Source: DATIRA01 sp964553405
GTDB taxonomy: Bacteria > Pseudomonadota > Gammaproteobacteria > Steroidobacterales > Steroidobacteraceae
Length of the DNA stretch: 64,000 nt
Reading direction: 5' to 3'
Assembly: GCA_964553405.1 (NCBI GenBank)
Contig: CAZKLS010000003.1
Coordinates: forward strand, 11,079 to 75,078
The notes under the pieces were generated by a model. That model saw only the letters and a program-made list of their open reading frames with translations, did not search any database and was not told the origin of the DNA. Shown piece after piece: positions 16,968-25,732 of this stretch. Position 1 is the stretch's first letter. Every line of letters begins with the position of its first letter. Both the position numbers and the translations under genes were made by a program.

Positions 16968-18380
16968 TTGAACGAATTCCTCGACATGGTCCTGCTGGCG
17001 CGGCTGCAGTTCGCGTTCGTGGTCTCGTTCCACATCATCTTCCCTTCGTTCACGATCGGACTGGCGAGCTATCTCGCCGTGCTCGAGGGACTGCACCTGA
17101 GAACCGGCCGCGAGATCTACATGGACCTGTACCGGTTCTGGGTGAAGATCTTCGCGGTGTCGTTCGGCATGGGCGTCGTCTCGGGGCTGGTGATGAGCTA
17201 CCAGTTCGGCACGAACTGGAGCCTGTTCTCTGAGAAGACCGGCAACGTGCTCGGGCCGCTGCTCGGCTACGAGGTCCTGACGGCGTTTTTCCTCGAGGCT
17301 TCGTTCCTGGGCATCATGCTGTTCGGCCGCAGCAAGGTCGGTCCGGTGCTGCATTTCGCCTCGACCTGCATCGTCGCGGTCGGCACGCTGATCTCCGCGT
17401 TCTGGATCCTCGCGGCCAACAGCTGGATGCAGACGCCGGCGGGCTACGAGATCCGGGACGGCATCTTCTACGCCACGGACTGGCTCGAGGTGGTCTTCAA
17501 TCCGTCGTTCCCGTACCGCTTCACGCACATGGTGCTCGCGGCCTACCTGACGACCTCGATCGTGGTCGCCTCGGTCGCCGCGCTGCACCTGCTCAGGGGC
17601 ATCCGTCCCGCGCACGCGCGGATCATGTTCAAGATGGCGATGGGCTTCCTGGTCGTCGTCGTGCCGCTGCAGATCATCGCGGGTCACGAGCACGGCGCCA
17701 ACGTGTACGAGCAGCAGCCGGCCAAGCTGGCCGCAATGGAAGGCCACTGGGAAACCTGGGAAGGCAATGCGCCGCTGGTGCTGTTCGGCCTGCCGAACGA
17801 GCAGACCGAGCAGAACGACTACGCGCTCGAGATTCCCGACATCGGCAGCTGGATCGTCACCGGCTCCTTCGACGGCACGATCCGCGGCCTGAAGGAGTGG
17901 CCGGTCGAGGAACGCCCGCCGGTGGCGATCGTGTTCTGGAGCTTCAGGATCATGGTGGGCATCGGGATGCTGATGCTGTTCATCGGCTACGTCGGGGCGT
18001 TCCTGCTCTGGCGCACCGACATCACCCGGCACACGCTCTTCCTGCGGCTGTGTTTCCTGAGCGGACCGCTCGGCTTCGTCGCCGTGATCACCGGCTGGAT
18101 CACGGCCGAGGTGGGCCGGCAGCCTTACACCGTGTACGGACTGCTGCGGACGGTGGACTCAGTTTCGCCGGTGACCGCGGGCGCGGTCGGCACCTCGCTG
18201 ATCGTGTTCGTGTTCGTCTACGCGATCGTCTTCACCGCGGGTTCCTACTATCTCTTCAAGCTCGCCTGGGCCGGTCCCGAGCAGGGCGAGGCGCCGCCGC
18301 CCGAGAGACCGAAGCTCGCGACCTGGATGGTGCCGGAGGCATCCGCCAGCTCACCGACGGCGCCGCCGAGCGGCGGCTGA
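16968..18380 (+). CDS. cydA: Cytochrome bd-type quinol oxidase subunit I (short Q-loop, CioA-like)
   Basis: A 470-residue integral membrane protein carrying the haems of a bd oxidase, which reduces oxygen with quinol without pumping protons. Recognisable parts are LARLQFAFVVSFHIIFPS with a haem-ligand His, the KMAMGFLVVVVPLQ helix leading to the quinol loop (GHEHGANVYEQQPAKLAAME), and ITGWITAEVGRQPYTVYG. The quinol loop is short, as in cyanide-insensitive CioA. The usual GRQPW has Tyr instead of Trp. I chose the TTG start because GGAGG stands 8 bases upstream; ATG at 16986 is the alternative. It is followed by cydB after 12 bases. Confidence 0.92.
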   Translation: MNEFLDMVLLARLQFAFVVSFHIIFPSFTIGLASYLAVLEGLHLRTGREIYMDLYRFWVKIFAVSFGMGVVSGLVMSYQFGTNWSLFSEKTGNVLGPLLGYEVLTAFFLEASFLGIMLFGRSKVGPVLHFASTCIVAVGTLISAFWILAANSWMQTPAGYEIRDGIFYATDWLEVVFNPSFPYRFTHMVLAAYLTTSIVVASVAALHLLRGIRPAHARIMFKMAMGFLVVVVPLQIIAGHEHGANVYEQQPAKLAAMEGHWETWEGNAPLVLFGLPNEQTEQNDYALEIPDIGSWIVTGSFDGTIRGLKEWPVEERPPVAIVFWSFRIMVGIGMLMLFIGYVGAFLLWRTDITRHTLFLRLCFLSGPLGFVAVITGWITAEVGRQPYTVYGLLRTVDSVSPVTAGAVGTSLIVFVFVYAIVFTAGSYYLFKLAWAGPEQGEAPPPERPKLATWMVPEASASSPTAPPSGG

Positions 18381-18392
18381 GGAGGCATGACC

Positions 18393-19421
18393 ATGGACTT
18401 CATCGACCTGCCGATGGCGTGGGCCTTCCTGCTCGCGGTCGCGGTGTTCCTGTACGTGCTGCTGGACGGCTTCGACCTCGGCGTCGGTATCCTGTTTCCG
18501 TTCGCGGAGAAGGACGAGGACCGCGACGTGATGATGAACAGCGTCGCGCCCGTCTGGGACGGCAACGAGACCTGGCTGGTGCTCGGCGGCGGCGGGCTGT
18601 TCGCGGCGTTCCCTAAGGCCTACGCAGCGCTGATGCCCGCGGTGTACATGCCGATCGGCTTCATGCTGATCGCGCTGATCTTCCGTGGCGTCGCCTTCGA
18701 GTTCCGCTTCAAGGCCACCGGGTCCGGCCGACGGGTCTGGGACCAGGCCTTCCACTGGGGATCGGTGGTCGCGACCTTCGCGCAGGGGCTGGTGCTCGGA
18801 GCGCTGGTGCAGGGAATCACGCTGACGGATGGCCGGTTCACCGGCGGCATGTTCGACTGGCTGACGCCTTTTTCATTCGTCACCGGCTGCGCGCTGGTCT
18901 GGGGCTACGCGCTGCTCGGCGCGGGCTGGCTGGTGATCAAGACCGAGGGCCGGCTGCAGGGCTGGAGCCGGCGTGTCGGCGTCGCATCGGCGGCGATCAC
19001 GCTGCTGATGATGATCGTGGTCAGTTTCTGGGTGCCGGCGCTCGATGCCGCGGCCGCCGATCGCTGGGGGCTGCGTTATCCCGAGATCGACTGGTCGCGC
19101 CTGCTGCCGCTGACGCCGGTGCCGATCCTGGTGGCGTTCGCGTTCTGGAGGCTGGTCACCGGCCTGCGTGGCAGCGCAACGTACTCGCCGTACCTGTGGA
19201 CGGTCGTGCTGTTCCTGCTCGGCTATGCGGGGTTGCTGATCGGGATCTATCCGTACCTCGTGCCCTACCAGCTGACGATCCACGAGGCGGCAGCCGCCCC
19301 GAACGCTCAGGGCCTGCTGCTGGTCGGGGCGGTCGTGATGCTGCCGGTGATCCTCGGCTATACCGCGTACGTGTACTGGGTCTTCCGCGGCAAGGTCACG
19401 GCCGGTGCGGGTTACCATTGA
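18393..19421 (+). CDS. cydB: Cytochrome bd-type quinol oxidase subunit II
   Basis: A 342-residue membrane subunit that pairs with CydA. The N-terminal block MDFIDLPMAWAFL with VLLDGFDLGVGILFPF, and NSVAPVWDGNETWLV, are classic CydB motifs, and about eight to nine helices can be seen. GGAGG lies only one base before an ATG at 18387 but 7 bases before the ATG at 18393, so the second is preferred; the two differ by two residues. Its last codons overlap the start of a 49-residue membrane peptide gene, which suggests coupled translation of a three-subunit oxidase. Confidence 0.93.
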   Translation: MDFIDLPMAWAFLLAVAVFLYVLLDGFDLGVGILFPFAEKDEDRDVMMNSVAPVWDGNETWLVLGGGGLFAAFPKAYAALMPAVYMPIGFMLIALIFRGVAFEFRFKATGSGRRVWDQAFHWGSVVATFAQGLVLGALVQGITLTDGRFTGGMFDWLTPFSFVTGCALVWGYALLGAGWLVIKTEGRLQGWSRRVGVASAAITLLMMIVVSFWVPALDAAAADRWGLRYPEIDWSRLLPLTPVPILVAFAFWRLVTGLRGSATYSPYLWTVVLFLLGYAGLLIGIYPYLVPYQLTIHEAAAAPNAQGLLLVGAVVMLPVILGYTAYVYWVFRGKVTAGAGYH

Positions 19422-19554
19422 CGATGCCGCGCGTGACCAGGCCCGGCGCGATCGCCGGCGCCGGCTGGCGTGGTTCGCGCTGCTGTATCTCGCGGGCCTC
19501 GGCGCGACGCTGCTGGTCGCCTACCTGCTGAAGGCGCTTATCCCGGGCGCCTGA
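19405..19554 (+). CDS. DUF2474-like small membrane subunit of bd oxidase (CydX-type)
   Basis: A 49-residue protein with a strongly basic N-terminal third (ARDQARRDRRRR) and one transmembrane helix (LAWFALLYLAGLGATLLVAY), ending in LLKALIPGA. It begins with GTG inside the last codons of cydB, 17 bases overlapping. Short single-helix proteins of this shape (CydX, DUF2474) follow cydAB or cioAB genes in many proteobacteria and stabilise the oxidase. The Arg-rich start followed by RLAWFALL matches DUF2474 better than CydX. No other start codon in this frame gives a longer product. Confidence 0.7.
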   Translation: MRVTIDDAARDQARRDRRRRLAWFALLYLAGLGATLLVAYLLKALIPGA

Positions 19555-19660
19555 GCCGATGCCGCCGCGGCAGCGACCCTGCCGGGCTCTGCCGCAGTGC
19601 AGCATGCGGCGACCTGCCCGCGCGCGTTCGAACTATTCCGGATGGTCAAGACGCTCCGGC

Positions 19661-19690
19661 ACGAATATATTCACAAAGCCTTATATTCGT
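19661..19690. promoter_or_regulatory. 30-bp inverted repeat upstream of the sulfite dehydrogenase operon
   Basis: ACGAATATA at 19661-19669 and its exact reverse complement TATATTCGT at 19682-19690 flank a 12-base spacer. The arms are AT-rich within otherwise very GC-rich DNA and end 36 bases before the sorA start. The geometry fits a dimeric repressor or activator site, or part of a promoter, better than an RNA terminator, as there is no T-run. Regulator unknown. Confidence 0.5.
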
Positions 19691-19726
19691 CGCCGCGATT
19701 CTTTTCCCGCATCCCGGAGAGCCCTG

Positions 19727-21043
19727 ATGAAGAAAGTCACCCGCAAAGAGCGTGGCCTGTTCGAACTCTATGCCGACGATCCGGAGCGTGCGGACCGACT
19801 GGTATTCGGCCGCGAAGCCGGCACCAGCCGACGCGGTTTCCTGAAGGGCGCCGGGCTCGCGGCGATGGCGGCGGCCGTCGGCTCGCAGATTCCGTTCCAC
19901 CGCAACTTCCCGGCCGGGTTCATCCCCGCGGCGCTGGCCGAGGGAACCGGTGAGCTCGTGCTTGCGGGCAAGGACGGCCTGGTCATACTCGGGGACCGCC
20001 CGCTGAATGCGGAGACGCCGGCGCACCTGCTCGACGACGACGTGACCCCGAACAGCCGGCACTTCGTCCGCGACAACGGTTTGCGGCCCGAGATGGCCGA
20101 GACGATGGACGCGAGCGAATGGACGCTGACCGTGGACGGCGAGGTGGACCAGCCGTTGACGTTGACGCTGGACGACCTGAAGCGGCGCTTCAAGCCGGTC
20201 AAGCTGGCGCTGCAGCTCGAGTGCGGCGGCAACGGCCGCGCGAGCTTCAATCCGCCGGCCAAGGGTAACCAGTGGACCGTCGGCGCGGTCGGCAACGCCG
20301 AATGGACGGGCGTGCGCTATCGCGACGTGCTCGAGGCCGCCGGCCTGCGCAAGAGCGCCGTCTACACCGGGCACTACGGCTACGACATGCACCTCTCGCG
20401 CGATGCCAGCAAGATCCCGATCTCGCGCGGCGTGCCGATCGCGAAGGCCATGGAGCCGCACTCGATCATCGCCTACGAGATGAACGGCGAGCCGATCCCC
20501 GGTTACCACGGCTTTCCGGTACGCACGGTGTGCCCGGGCTGGCCCGGGTCCACGTCGCACAAGTGGCTGAAGCGCATCTGGGTGCGCGACGTCGTGCACG
20601 ACGGGCCGAAGATGGAAGGCGACTCCTACCGCGTGCCGCGACACCCGGTGGCGCCGGGCGCCGAGGTCAAGATGGAGGACTTCAAGATCATCGAGTCCAT
20701 GCCGGTCAAGTCGCTGATCACCTCGCCCGAGAGTGGCGGCACCGTGGCCGGGCGCAGGCTCGCCGTGCGCGGTCATGCCTGGGCCGGGGACCACAGCGTC
20801 CGCGAAGTGCACGTCAGCATCGACTTCGGCGCGACCTGGCAGAAGGCGAAGCTGCAGCGTCCGCCCAACAAGTACTCCTGGCAGCGGTGGTCCGCGGAAC
20901 TGAGTTTCCCGTCAGAGGGCTACTACGAGGTGTGGGCGCGGGCGACAGACGATCGCGGCATTTCGCAACCCTTCGCCGTGGCCTGGAACCCGAAGGGCTA
21001 TCTCGCGAACGCGATGCACCGGATCTCGGTGACGGTCGCATGA
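19727..21043 (+). CDS. sorA: Sulfite dehydrogenase molybdopterin subunit (SorA-like)
   Basis: A 438-residue molybdenum enzyme of the sulfite oxidase family. The N-terminus carries a Tat signal (SRRGFLKG, arginines at about 35-36) after an unusual 34-residue leader, so the folded protein is exported with its cofactor. Cys166 in LECGGNGRA is the expected molybdenum ligand. HGFPVRTVCPGWPGS and GSTSHKWLKRIWV are typical of the domain. The last 120 residues form the Ig-like dimerisation domain. Family members oxidise sulfite to sulfate in the periplasm and pass electrons to a cytochrome c. GGAGA lies 6 bases before the ATG. Its stop overlaps the cytochrome gene as ATGA. Confidence 0.9.
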   Translation: MKKVTRKERGLFELYADDPERADRLVFGREAGTSRRGFLKGAGLAAMAAAVGSQIPFHRNFPAGFIPAALAEGTGELVLAGKDGLVILGDRPLNAETPAHLLDDDVTPNSRHFVRDNGLRPEMAETMDASEWTLTVDGEVDQPLTLTLDDLKRRFKPVKLALQLECGGNGRASFNPPAKGNQWTVGAVGNAEWTGVRYRDVLEAAGLRKSAVYTGHYGYDMHLSRDASKIPISRGVPIAKAMEPHSIIAYEMNGEPIPGYHGFPVRTVCPGWPGSTSHKWLKRIWVRDVVHDGPKMEGDSYRVPRHPVAPGAEVKMEDFKIIESMPVKSLITSPESGGTVAGRRLAVRGHAWAGDHSVREVHVSIDFGATWQKAKLQRPPNKYSWQRWSAELSFPSEGYYEVWARATDDRGISQPFAVAWNPKGYLANAMHRISVTVA

Positions 21044-21717
21044 GACGGCACGGCAGACCCGTCTGGCGCGGGTGGCGCGGCGCTCGCGGCGGAGCCGCTC
21101 GGCTGGCGTTCGCGCTGCTCGCAGCCGTCGCAGTCTTGCCGGTCCAGGCCGCGACCGGCGATCCCGAGGCCGGTGCGAAGGCCTTCCTCGTCTGCAGTGC
21201 CTGTCATTCGGTGGCACCGGACGGCGGGGCGCTGATCGGCCCGAACCTCTACGGCGTGGTCGGACGCGAGGTCGGCAGCGTCGCCGGGTTCGACTACTCG
21301 CCGGAACTCAAGGCGGTCGGCGGGACCTGGACGCCGGAGCGCATCGATCGCTTCCTGGCGGACCCGAATGCATTCGCGCCGGGCACCCGCATGGGACTGG
21401 CCGGCATCGCCGATCCGGTAGAACGGGCCAACCTCGTCGCCTACCTCGGCGGCCTGAAGACTGGAGCGCCCGCCGTCGCCGCGGCGCCGCCACCGGACTT
21501 CGGCGACGACTGGCCGGCCGGGCCCGGACAGGCCGAGACCGGCGTGCTCTGCAACTCATGTCATTCGCTCGCGATCGTCAAGCAGCAGCAGCTGTCGCGT
21601 GAGACCTGGGACAAGCTGCTCGTGTGGATGGTCGAGGAGCAGGGCATGGCCGAGCAGTCGCCCGAGCGGCGTGAACTGATCCTCGACTACCTCGCGACAC
21701 ACTTCGGCGCGCCGTAA
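21040..21717 (+). CDS. sorB: Dihaem cytochrome c partner of sulfite dehydrogenase (SorB-like)
   Basis: A 225-residue periplasmic cytochrome c with an N-terminal signal peptide (basic start, then LAFALLAAVAVLPVQA). The first haem-binding motif CSACH is at residues 52-56 in a class-I cytochrome c fold with a GTRMG methionine ligand. A second motif CNSCH is at 171-175 in a shorter C-terminal domain. It overlaps sorA by 4 bases, so it is the natural electron acceptor for the sulfite dehydrogenase. Characterised SorB is a monohaem protein, so the added C-terminal haem domain is a variation. Electrons would go on to a terminal oxidase outside this window, since bd oxidases use quinol. Confidence 0.85.
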   Translation: MRRHGRPVWRGWRGARGGAARLAFALLAAVAVLPVQAATGDPEAGAKAFLVCSACHSVAPDGGALIGPNLYGVVGREVGSVAGFDYSPELKAVGGTWTPERIDRFLADPNAFAPGTRMGLAGIADPVERANLVAYLGGLKTGAPAVAAAPPPDFGDDWPAGPGQAETGVLCNSCHSLAIVKQQQLSRETWDKLLVWMVEEQGMAEQSPERRELILDYLATHFGAP

Positions 21718-21756
21718 CGGCCGCGATCGGCACGGATTCCTGCCGCCGGGGCGACC

Positions 21757-22815
21757 TCAGTCGGCCGCGAACCGGCCGGCGACTGGCTCGAACGTGACCA
21801 CGTGATCGGTGTCCAGCCGCAGGCCGATGTGCTCGCCGACGCGGTGGTCGTGGTGGCTCGGCACCAGTGACAGCACGCGCCGCCCGCTCGGCAGCTCGAG
21901 CGTGTAGAGAAACTCCGCGCCGCGGAACACGCGCTCGACGACGCGTGCCCGCAGCGGCGCCATGTCGTCGTGCACCACGTCGTCCGGCCTCAGCATCACG
22001 TCGACCTCGCCGCCGCAGGCGGTGCTCGCGTGGCCCTCGCGCAGCGGTCCGAGCTCGGTCTGCAGCACGCCACCGCCGCCGCAGCAGGCGGGCAGGAACG
22101 AGGCCTGTCCGACGAACTCGGCCGCGAAACGCGAGGCGGGCCGGTGGTAGAGGTCGTAGGGCGTGGCCCATTGCTCGAGACGGCCGTCGCGCATCAGTCC
22201 GACCTTGTCGGCCAGCGCGAACGCATCCTCGTGGTCGTGCGTGACGATCAGCGCCGTCGCACCCAGCGACTTCAGCAGCGGTCGCAGCTCCGCCACCAGC
22301 CGGCTCCGCAGCGTGACGTCGAGGCTCGCGAACGGCTCGTCGAGCAGCACGGTCGAGGGCCGTGGCGCGAGGGCCCGTGCCAGCGCGACTCGCTGCTGCT
22401 GGCCGCCCGAGAGTTGCGAGGGGTAGGCGTCGCCGAAGTCTTCGAGGCCGACCAGCCGGAGCATGTCCGCGGCCCTCGCCCGGCGCTCGGCCGCGGCGAG
22501 CGCGTGCAGGCCGAACTCGACGTTGCCGCGAGCCGTCAGGTGCGGGAACAGCGCGAGGTCCTGGAACACGAAGCCGATCTCGCGCAGCTGCGGCGCCAGC
22601 TGCACGCCCGGGCCGCTCAGCAGCCGGCCCCGCGAGACGATGCGGCCGGTGTCTATCGCCTCGAATCCCGCGATGCAGCGCAGCGTCGTCGTCTTGCCGC
22701 AGCCGCTCGGGCCGAGCAGGCAGGCGATCTCGCCTTGCTCGATTGCGAAGCTGACCCCGTCGACGGCGCGGCTCGACCCGAGCCGGCGCGACACTTCCTC
22801 GAGCTCAAGCCACAT
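21757..22815 (-). CDS. fbpC: Iron(III) ABC transporter ATP-binding protein (FbpC)
   Basis: A 352-residue ABC ATPase of the iron/thiamine/sulfate group. Walker A is GPSGCGKTTT at about 35-44, the signature is LSGGQQQRVALARAL, Walker B is TVLLDEPFASLD, and the switch His is in IVTHDHEDAF. A C-terminal TOBE-like domain (LRPDDVV onward) is present. It overlaps the permease gene by 11 bases. Together with the next two genes it forms an FbpABC-type importer for ferric iron from the periplasm. Confidence 0.9.
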   Translation of the reverse strand: MWLELEEVSRRLGSSRAVDGVSFAIEQGEIACLLGPSGCGKTTTLRCIAGFEAIDTGRIVSRGRLLSGPGVQLAPQLREIGFVFQDLALFPHLTARGNVEFGLHALAAAERRARAADMLRLVGLEDFGDAYPSQLSGGQQQRVALARALAPRPSTVLLDEPFASLDVTLRSRLVAELRPLLKSLGATALIVTHDHEDAFALADKVGLMRDGRLEQWATPYDLYHRPASRFAAEFVGQASFLPACCGGGGVLQTELGPLREGHASTACGGEVDVMLRPDDVVHDDMAPLRARVVERVFRGAEFLYTLELPSGRRVLSLVPSHHDHRVGEHIGLRLDTDHVVTFEPVAGRFAAD

Positions 22816-24430
22816 GCGTCACGCGCCTCGCGAGCAGCACCACCGGCAGGATGCCGACGGCGACGATCATCACCGAGGGGAGGGCCGCCCGGGTCCACTC
22901 GCCTTCGGCAGTCATCTCGAACACGCGCAGCGCGAGCGTCTCGAATCCGAACGGCCGGGTCATCAGCGTGATCGGCAGTTCCTTCATCAGGTCGACGAAC
23001 ACCAGGACGCCGGCGGCGAGCAGGCTGCCGCGCAGCAGCGGCAGGTGTACGCGCTTCAAGCGGGCCGCGCCGCGGACGCCGAGGATCTCGGCGGCCTGGT
23101 CGAGGTTGCGATGGATCCGCGCGAGGCCGCTCTCCACGGGTCCGCTCCCGACCGCCAGGAAGCGGGCGAGGTAGGCGATGAACATCGTCAGCAATGTACC
23201 CTGCAGGAAGAGCTGAGGCGCCGATGTTCCCAGCAGCGAGTCGAGCTGCTGCTGCAGCCAGTTGTTGAATCCAGCCACCGGCGCGAAGAGCCCGACCGCC
23301 AGCACGGTGCCGGGAATCGCGTAGCCGATCGTCGCCACGCGACCGAGCCCGCGCAGCCAGCGACTCGTCTGTCCCCGGAGCGCGTAGCCGAGCGCCAGCG
23401 CCGCTGCGACGACGACCAGCGCGCCGGAGGCCGCGACCAGCACGCTGCGGCCTGCGAAGGCCCAGTACCGGGAGTCGAGGTCGGTGGCGGCGTGCTGCAC
23501 GGACCAGTGCAGCAACTGCATCATCGGCAATATGAACGCGGCTGAGAGCACGGCCAGCGCGGTCGTCGTCGCGGCGATTGCGCCGACGCCGACCAGTCGC
23601 TGCCGCGGCAGGTCGAGGCGACCGGCCCGGTCGCTCGCGAAACCCCGGTTACCGCGCAGCATTCGCTCGAGCCAGGTGCCGCCGAGCGCGAGCAGCGCGA
23701 GCAGCGCCGCCATCTGCAGCGCCGCGGCGATGGAGAACATGCCGAACCAGGCGCGGTAGATGGCGGTCGTGAACGTGTCGACGTTCAGCGCGGCGACCAC
23801 GCCGAAGTCCGCCAGTGTCTCCATGCAGACCAGCGCGACCCCGGCTGCGATCGCCGGCCGCGCCGCCGGCAGCACGGCCTTGCGGAAGGCCGCGGCACGC
23901 CCCAGGCCCAGCGACTGCGCCACCTCCAGGCCGCGCGATCCGGCGGTCTCGAACGCGACGCGCGCCAGCATGTACACATAGGGGTAGAGGCACAGCGTCA
24001 GCACCACGGCCGCGCCGCCCAGCGAGCGGATCGCCGGAAGTCGCAGGCCCGCGCCCAGCTGCTCGCGCAGCCAGCCCTGCACGGGTCCTGCAAAGTCCAG
24101 CGCCCCTGCGAACACCACGGCGAGCACGTATCCCGGCACGGCCAGCGGCAGCAGCAGCGCCCAGCTGAAGAAGCCGCGGCCCGGGAACTCATGGGCCGCG
24201 ACCAGCCATGCGAGCGTCGTGCCGAGGATCGCGGTGGCGATGCCGACGATCGCGAGCAGCAGCGCCGTGTTCACCGCAACCCTCGGCAGCACGTGCTGCA
24301 GCTGGTGCTGCCAGACCTCGGTCGCCGGCGAAAGCCAGGCCGCCGCAGCAGAGAACATCGGCAGCAGGGCCGGCACCGAGAGCAGCGCGACCGTGATGGC
24401 GGCTGCGTACCGTGACGGCGGGCCCGGCAT
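22805..24430 (-). CDS. fbpB: Iron(III) ABC transporter permease (FbpB), fused double permease
   Basis: A 541-residue inner-membrane protein with about 12 transmembrane segments in two homologous halves, as in FbpB/SfuB proteins. Each half has the BPD permease loop: SLGLGRAAAFRKAVLPAARP in the first half and GVRGAARLKRVHLPLLRGSL in the second, where FbpC docks. It lies 3 bases downstream of the binding-protein gene and overlaps fbpC, so all three are one transcript. Confidence 0.92.
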   Translation of the reverse strand: MPGPPSRYAAAITVALLSVPALLPMFSAAAAWLSPATEVWQHQLQHVLPRVAVNTALLLAIVGIATAILGTTLAWLVAAHEFPGRGFFSWALLLPLAVPGYVLAVVFAGALDFAGPVQGWLREQLGAGLRLPAIRSLGGAAVVLTLCLYPYVYMLARVAFETAGSRGLEVAQSLGLGRAAAFRKAVLPAARPAIAAGVALVCMETLADFGVVAALNVDTFTTAIYRAWFGMFSIAAALQMAALLALLALGGTWLERMLRGNRGFASDRAGRLDLPRQRLVGVGAIAATTTALAVLSAAFILPMMQLLHWSVQHAATDLDSRYWAFAGRSVLVAASGALVVVAAALALGYALRGQTSRWLRGLGRVATIGYAIPGTVLAVGLFAPVAGFNNWLQQQLDSLLGTSAPQLFLQGTLLTMFIAYLARFLAVGSGPVESGLARIHRNLDQAAEILGVRGAARLKRVHLPLLRGSLLAAGVLVFVDLMKELPITLMTRPFGFETLALRVFEMTAEGEWTRAALPSVMIVAVGILPVVLLARRVTHVA

Positions 24431-24433
24431 GCC

Positions 24434-25450
24434 TCAGCGGTAGCCGGCCCGGTCCATCAGGCGGACGGCGGCGGGCTGCAGCCGTCCGGCTTCCGCCACA
24501 TTGATCAGGCTCGGCTCGAAGTCGCCCCAGGACTTCACCAGCGGGTCCACCGGAGCCGCCGGGTTCGCCGGGAACTCCATGTTGACGGCGGCGAAGTGCT
24601 GCTGGGCGGTGCCGCTCGACAGCCACTCGAGGAACCGGGTCGCCGCGGCGACCTTTCGAGAATGAGCCACCACGCCGGCGCCCGAGATGTTGACGTGCAC
24701 TCCGCCCGCGCCCTGGTTCGCCCAGAAGAGCCTGACCGGGAAGTCCGGTCGCTGCTTCTGGATACGGCCGTAGTAATAGCTGTTGACGATTCCGACGTCG
24801 CACTGCCCGGCCGCGATCGCCTCGAGCAGTTGCGTGTCGTTCGCGAAGACGTCGGTAGCGAGATTGTCGACCCAGCCGCGGACCACCTGCTCGGTCTTCG
24901 CCTCGCCGTGCGCGGCGATCATCGTCGCGACCAGTGACTGGTTGTAGACCTTCTTCGAAGTACGCAGGCACAGGCGCCCCTTCCACGCAGGCCCTGCCAG
25001 CGCCTCGTAGGTGCTGAGCTCGGCCGGCTGAACCCGCTGCGTGCTGTAGGCGATTGTCCGGGCCCGCATCGAGAAGCCGAACCATCGATTGCCCGGGTCG
25101 CGCAGGTACGCCGGGATGTTGCGCTCGAGCGTTGCCGACTCGACCGGGCGCAGCAGGCCGCGCTCGGCTGCATTCCACAGCTCGCCCGCGTCCACCGTCA
25201 TCAGCAGGTCCGCGGGCGTGTTGCGTCCTTCGGCCGAGAGGCGCTCGATCAGCATCGCCGCATCGCCGGTCGCGAAGTCGACCTCCACTCCGGTTTCGCG
25301 CGTGTACGCCTCGAAGATCGGCTTGACCAGCTGCTCGTTGCGAGCCGAATAGACGACCAGCGTTTCCGCGGAAACAACGGGTGCGATGGCGGTCGCGAGC
25401 GTCAGCGAGATCGCGGCCCATCCGCCGCGAAGCGAGAGCGGGAATTTCAT
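24434..25450 (-). CDS. fbpA: Iron(III) ABC transporter substrate-binding protein (FbpA)
   Basis: A 338-residue periplasmic protein with a cleavable signal peptide (SLTLATAIAPVVSAE). The mature start ETLVVYSARNEQLVKPIFEAY and the IVNSYYYGR motif, with the adjacent tyrosines that bind iron in FutA/FbpA, support ferric-iron binding. The GAGGVHVNISGAGVV block is also typical of the family. The frame is open far upstream on this strand, but that region is antisense to the next gene, and homology begins at this ATG. A Fur-box-like sequence lies 24-42 bases upstream, fitting iron repression. Confidence 0.92.
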   Translation of the reverse strand: MKFPLSLRGGWAAISLTLATAIAPVVSAETLVVYSARNEQLVKPIFEAYTRETGVEVDFATGDAAMLIERLSAEGRNTPADLLMTVDAGELWNAAERGLLRPVESATLERNIPAYLRDPGNRWFGFSMRARTIAYSTQRVQPAELSTYEALAGPAWKGRLCLRTSKKVYNQSLVATMIAAHGEAKTEQVVRGWVDNLATDVFANDTQLLEAIAAGQCDVGIVNSYYYGRIQKQRPDFPVRLFWANQGAGGVHVNISGAGVVAHSRKVAAATRFLEWLSSGTAQQHFAAVNMEFPANPAAPVDPLVKSWGDFEPSLINVAEAGRLQPAAVRLMDRAGYR

Positions 25451-25473
25451 TGGCAGGGGAGCTGAATTGAATA

Positions 25474-25492
25474 GATGCAAATAATTCTCATT
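25474..25492 (-). promoter_or_regulatory. Fur-box-like operator upstream of fbpA
   Basis: Read on the minus strand the site is AATGAGAATTATTTGCATC, close to the 19-bp Fur consensus GATAATGATAATCATTATC and to known proteobacterial Fur boxes. It is AT-rich in a GC-rich surrounding and sits where a repressor would cover the fbpABC promoter. It is probably the iron control site of the operon. Confidence 0.65.
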
Positions 25493-25732
25493 AGTGTAAT
25501 TGATGGCCTCGCGGCGCACCAGCCTTGCACGACATGCGGCTGCACGGACTCCGGCGTGCCCGGGCCGCAGGCCTGCCGCGCGCCGGGTCGTCGCAACGGG
25601 CGGCTCCGCCGGGCAGGACCCCGGGCCGCTATGATGCCTCGACTGTCGTGATGCCGAGGGCCTGCCGATGTACCAGCCGCTGACCCGCCCGTGGATACCG
25701 GAACCGGCCGGCGCGGGCAGCGGGACCCCGCG

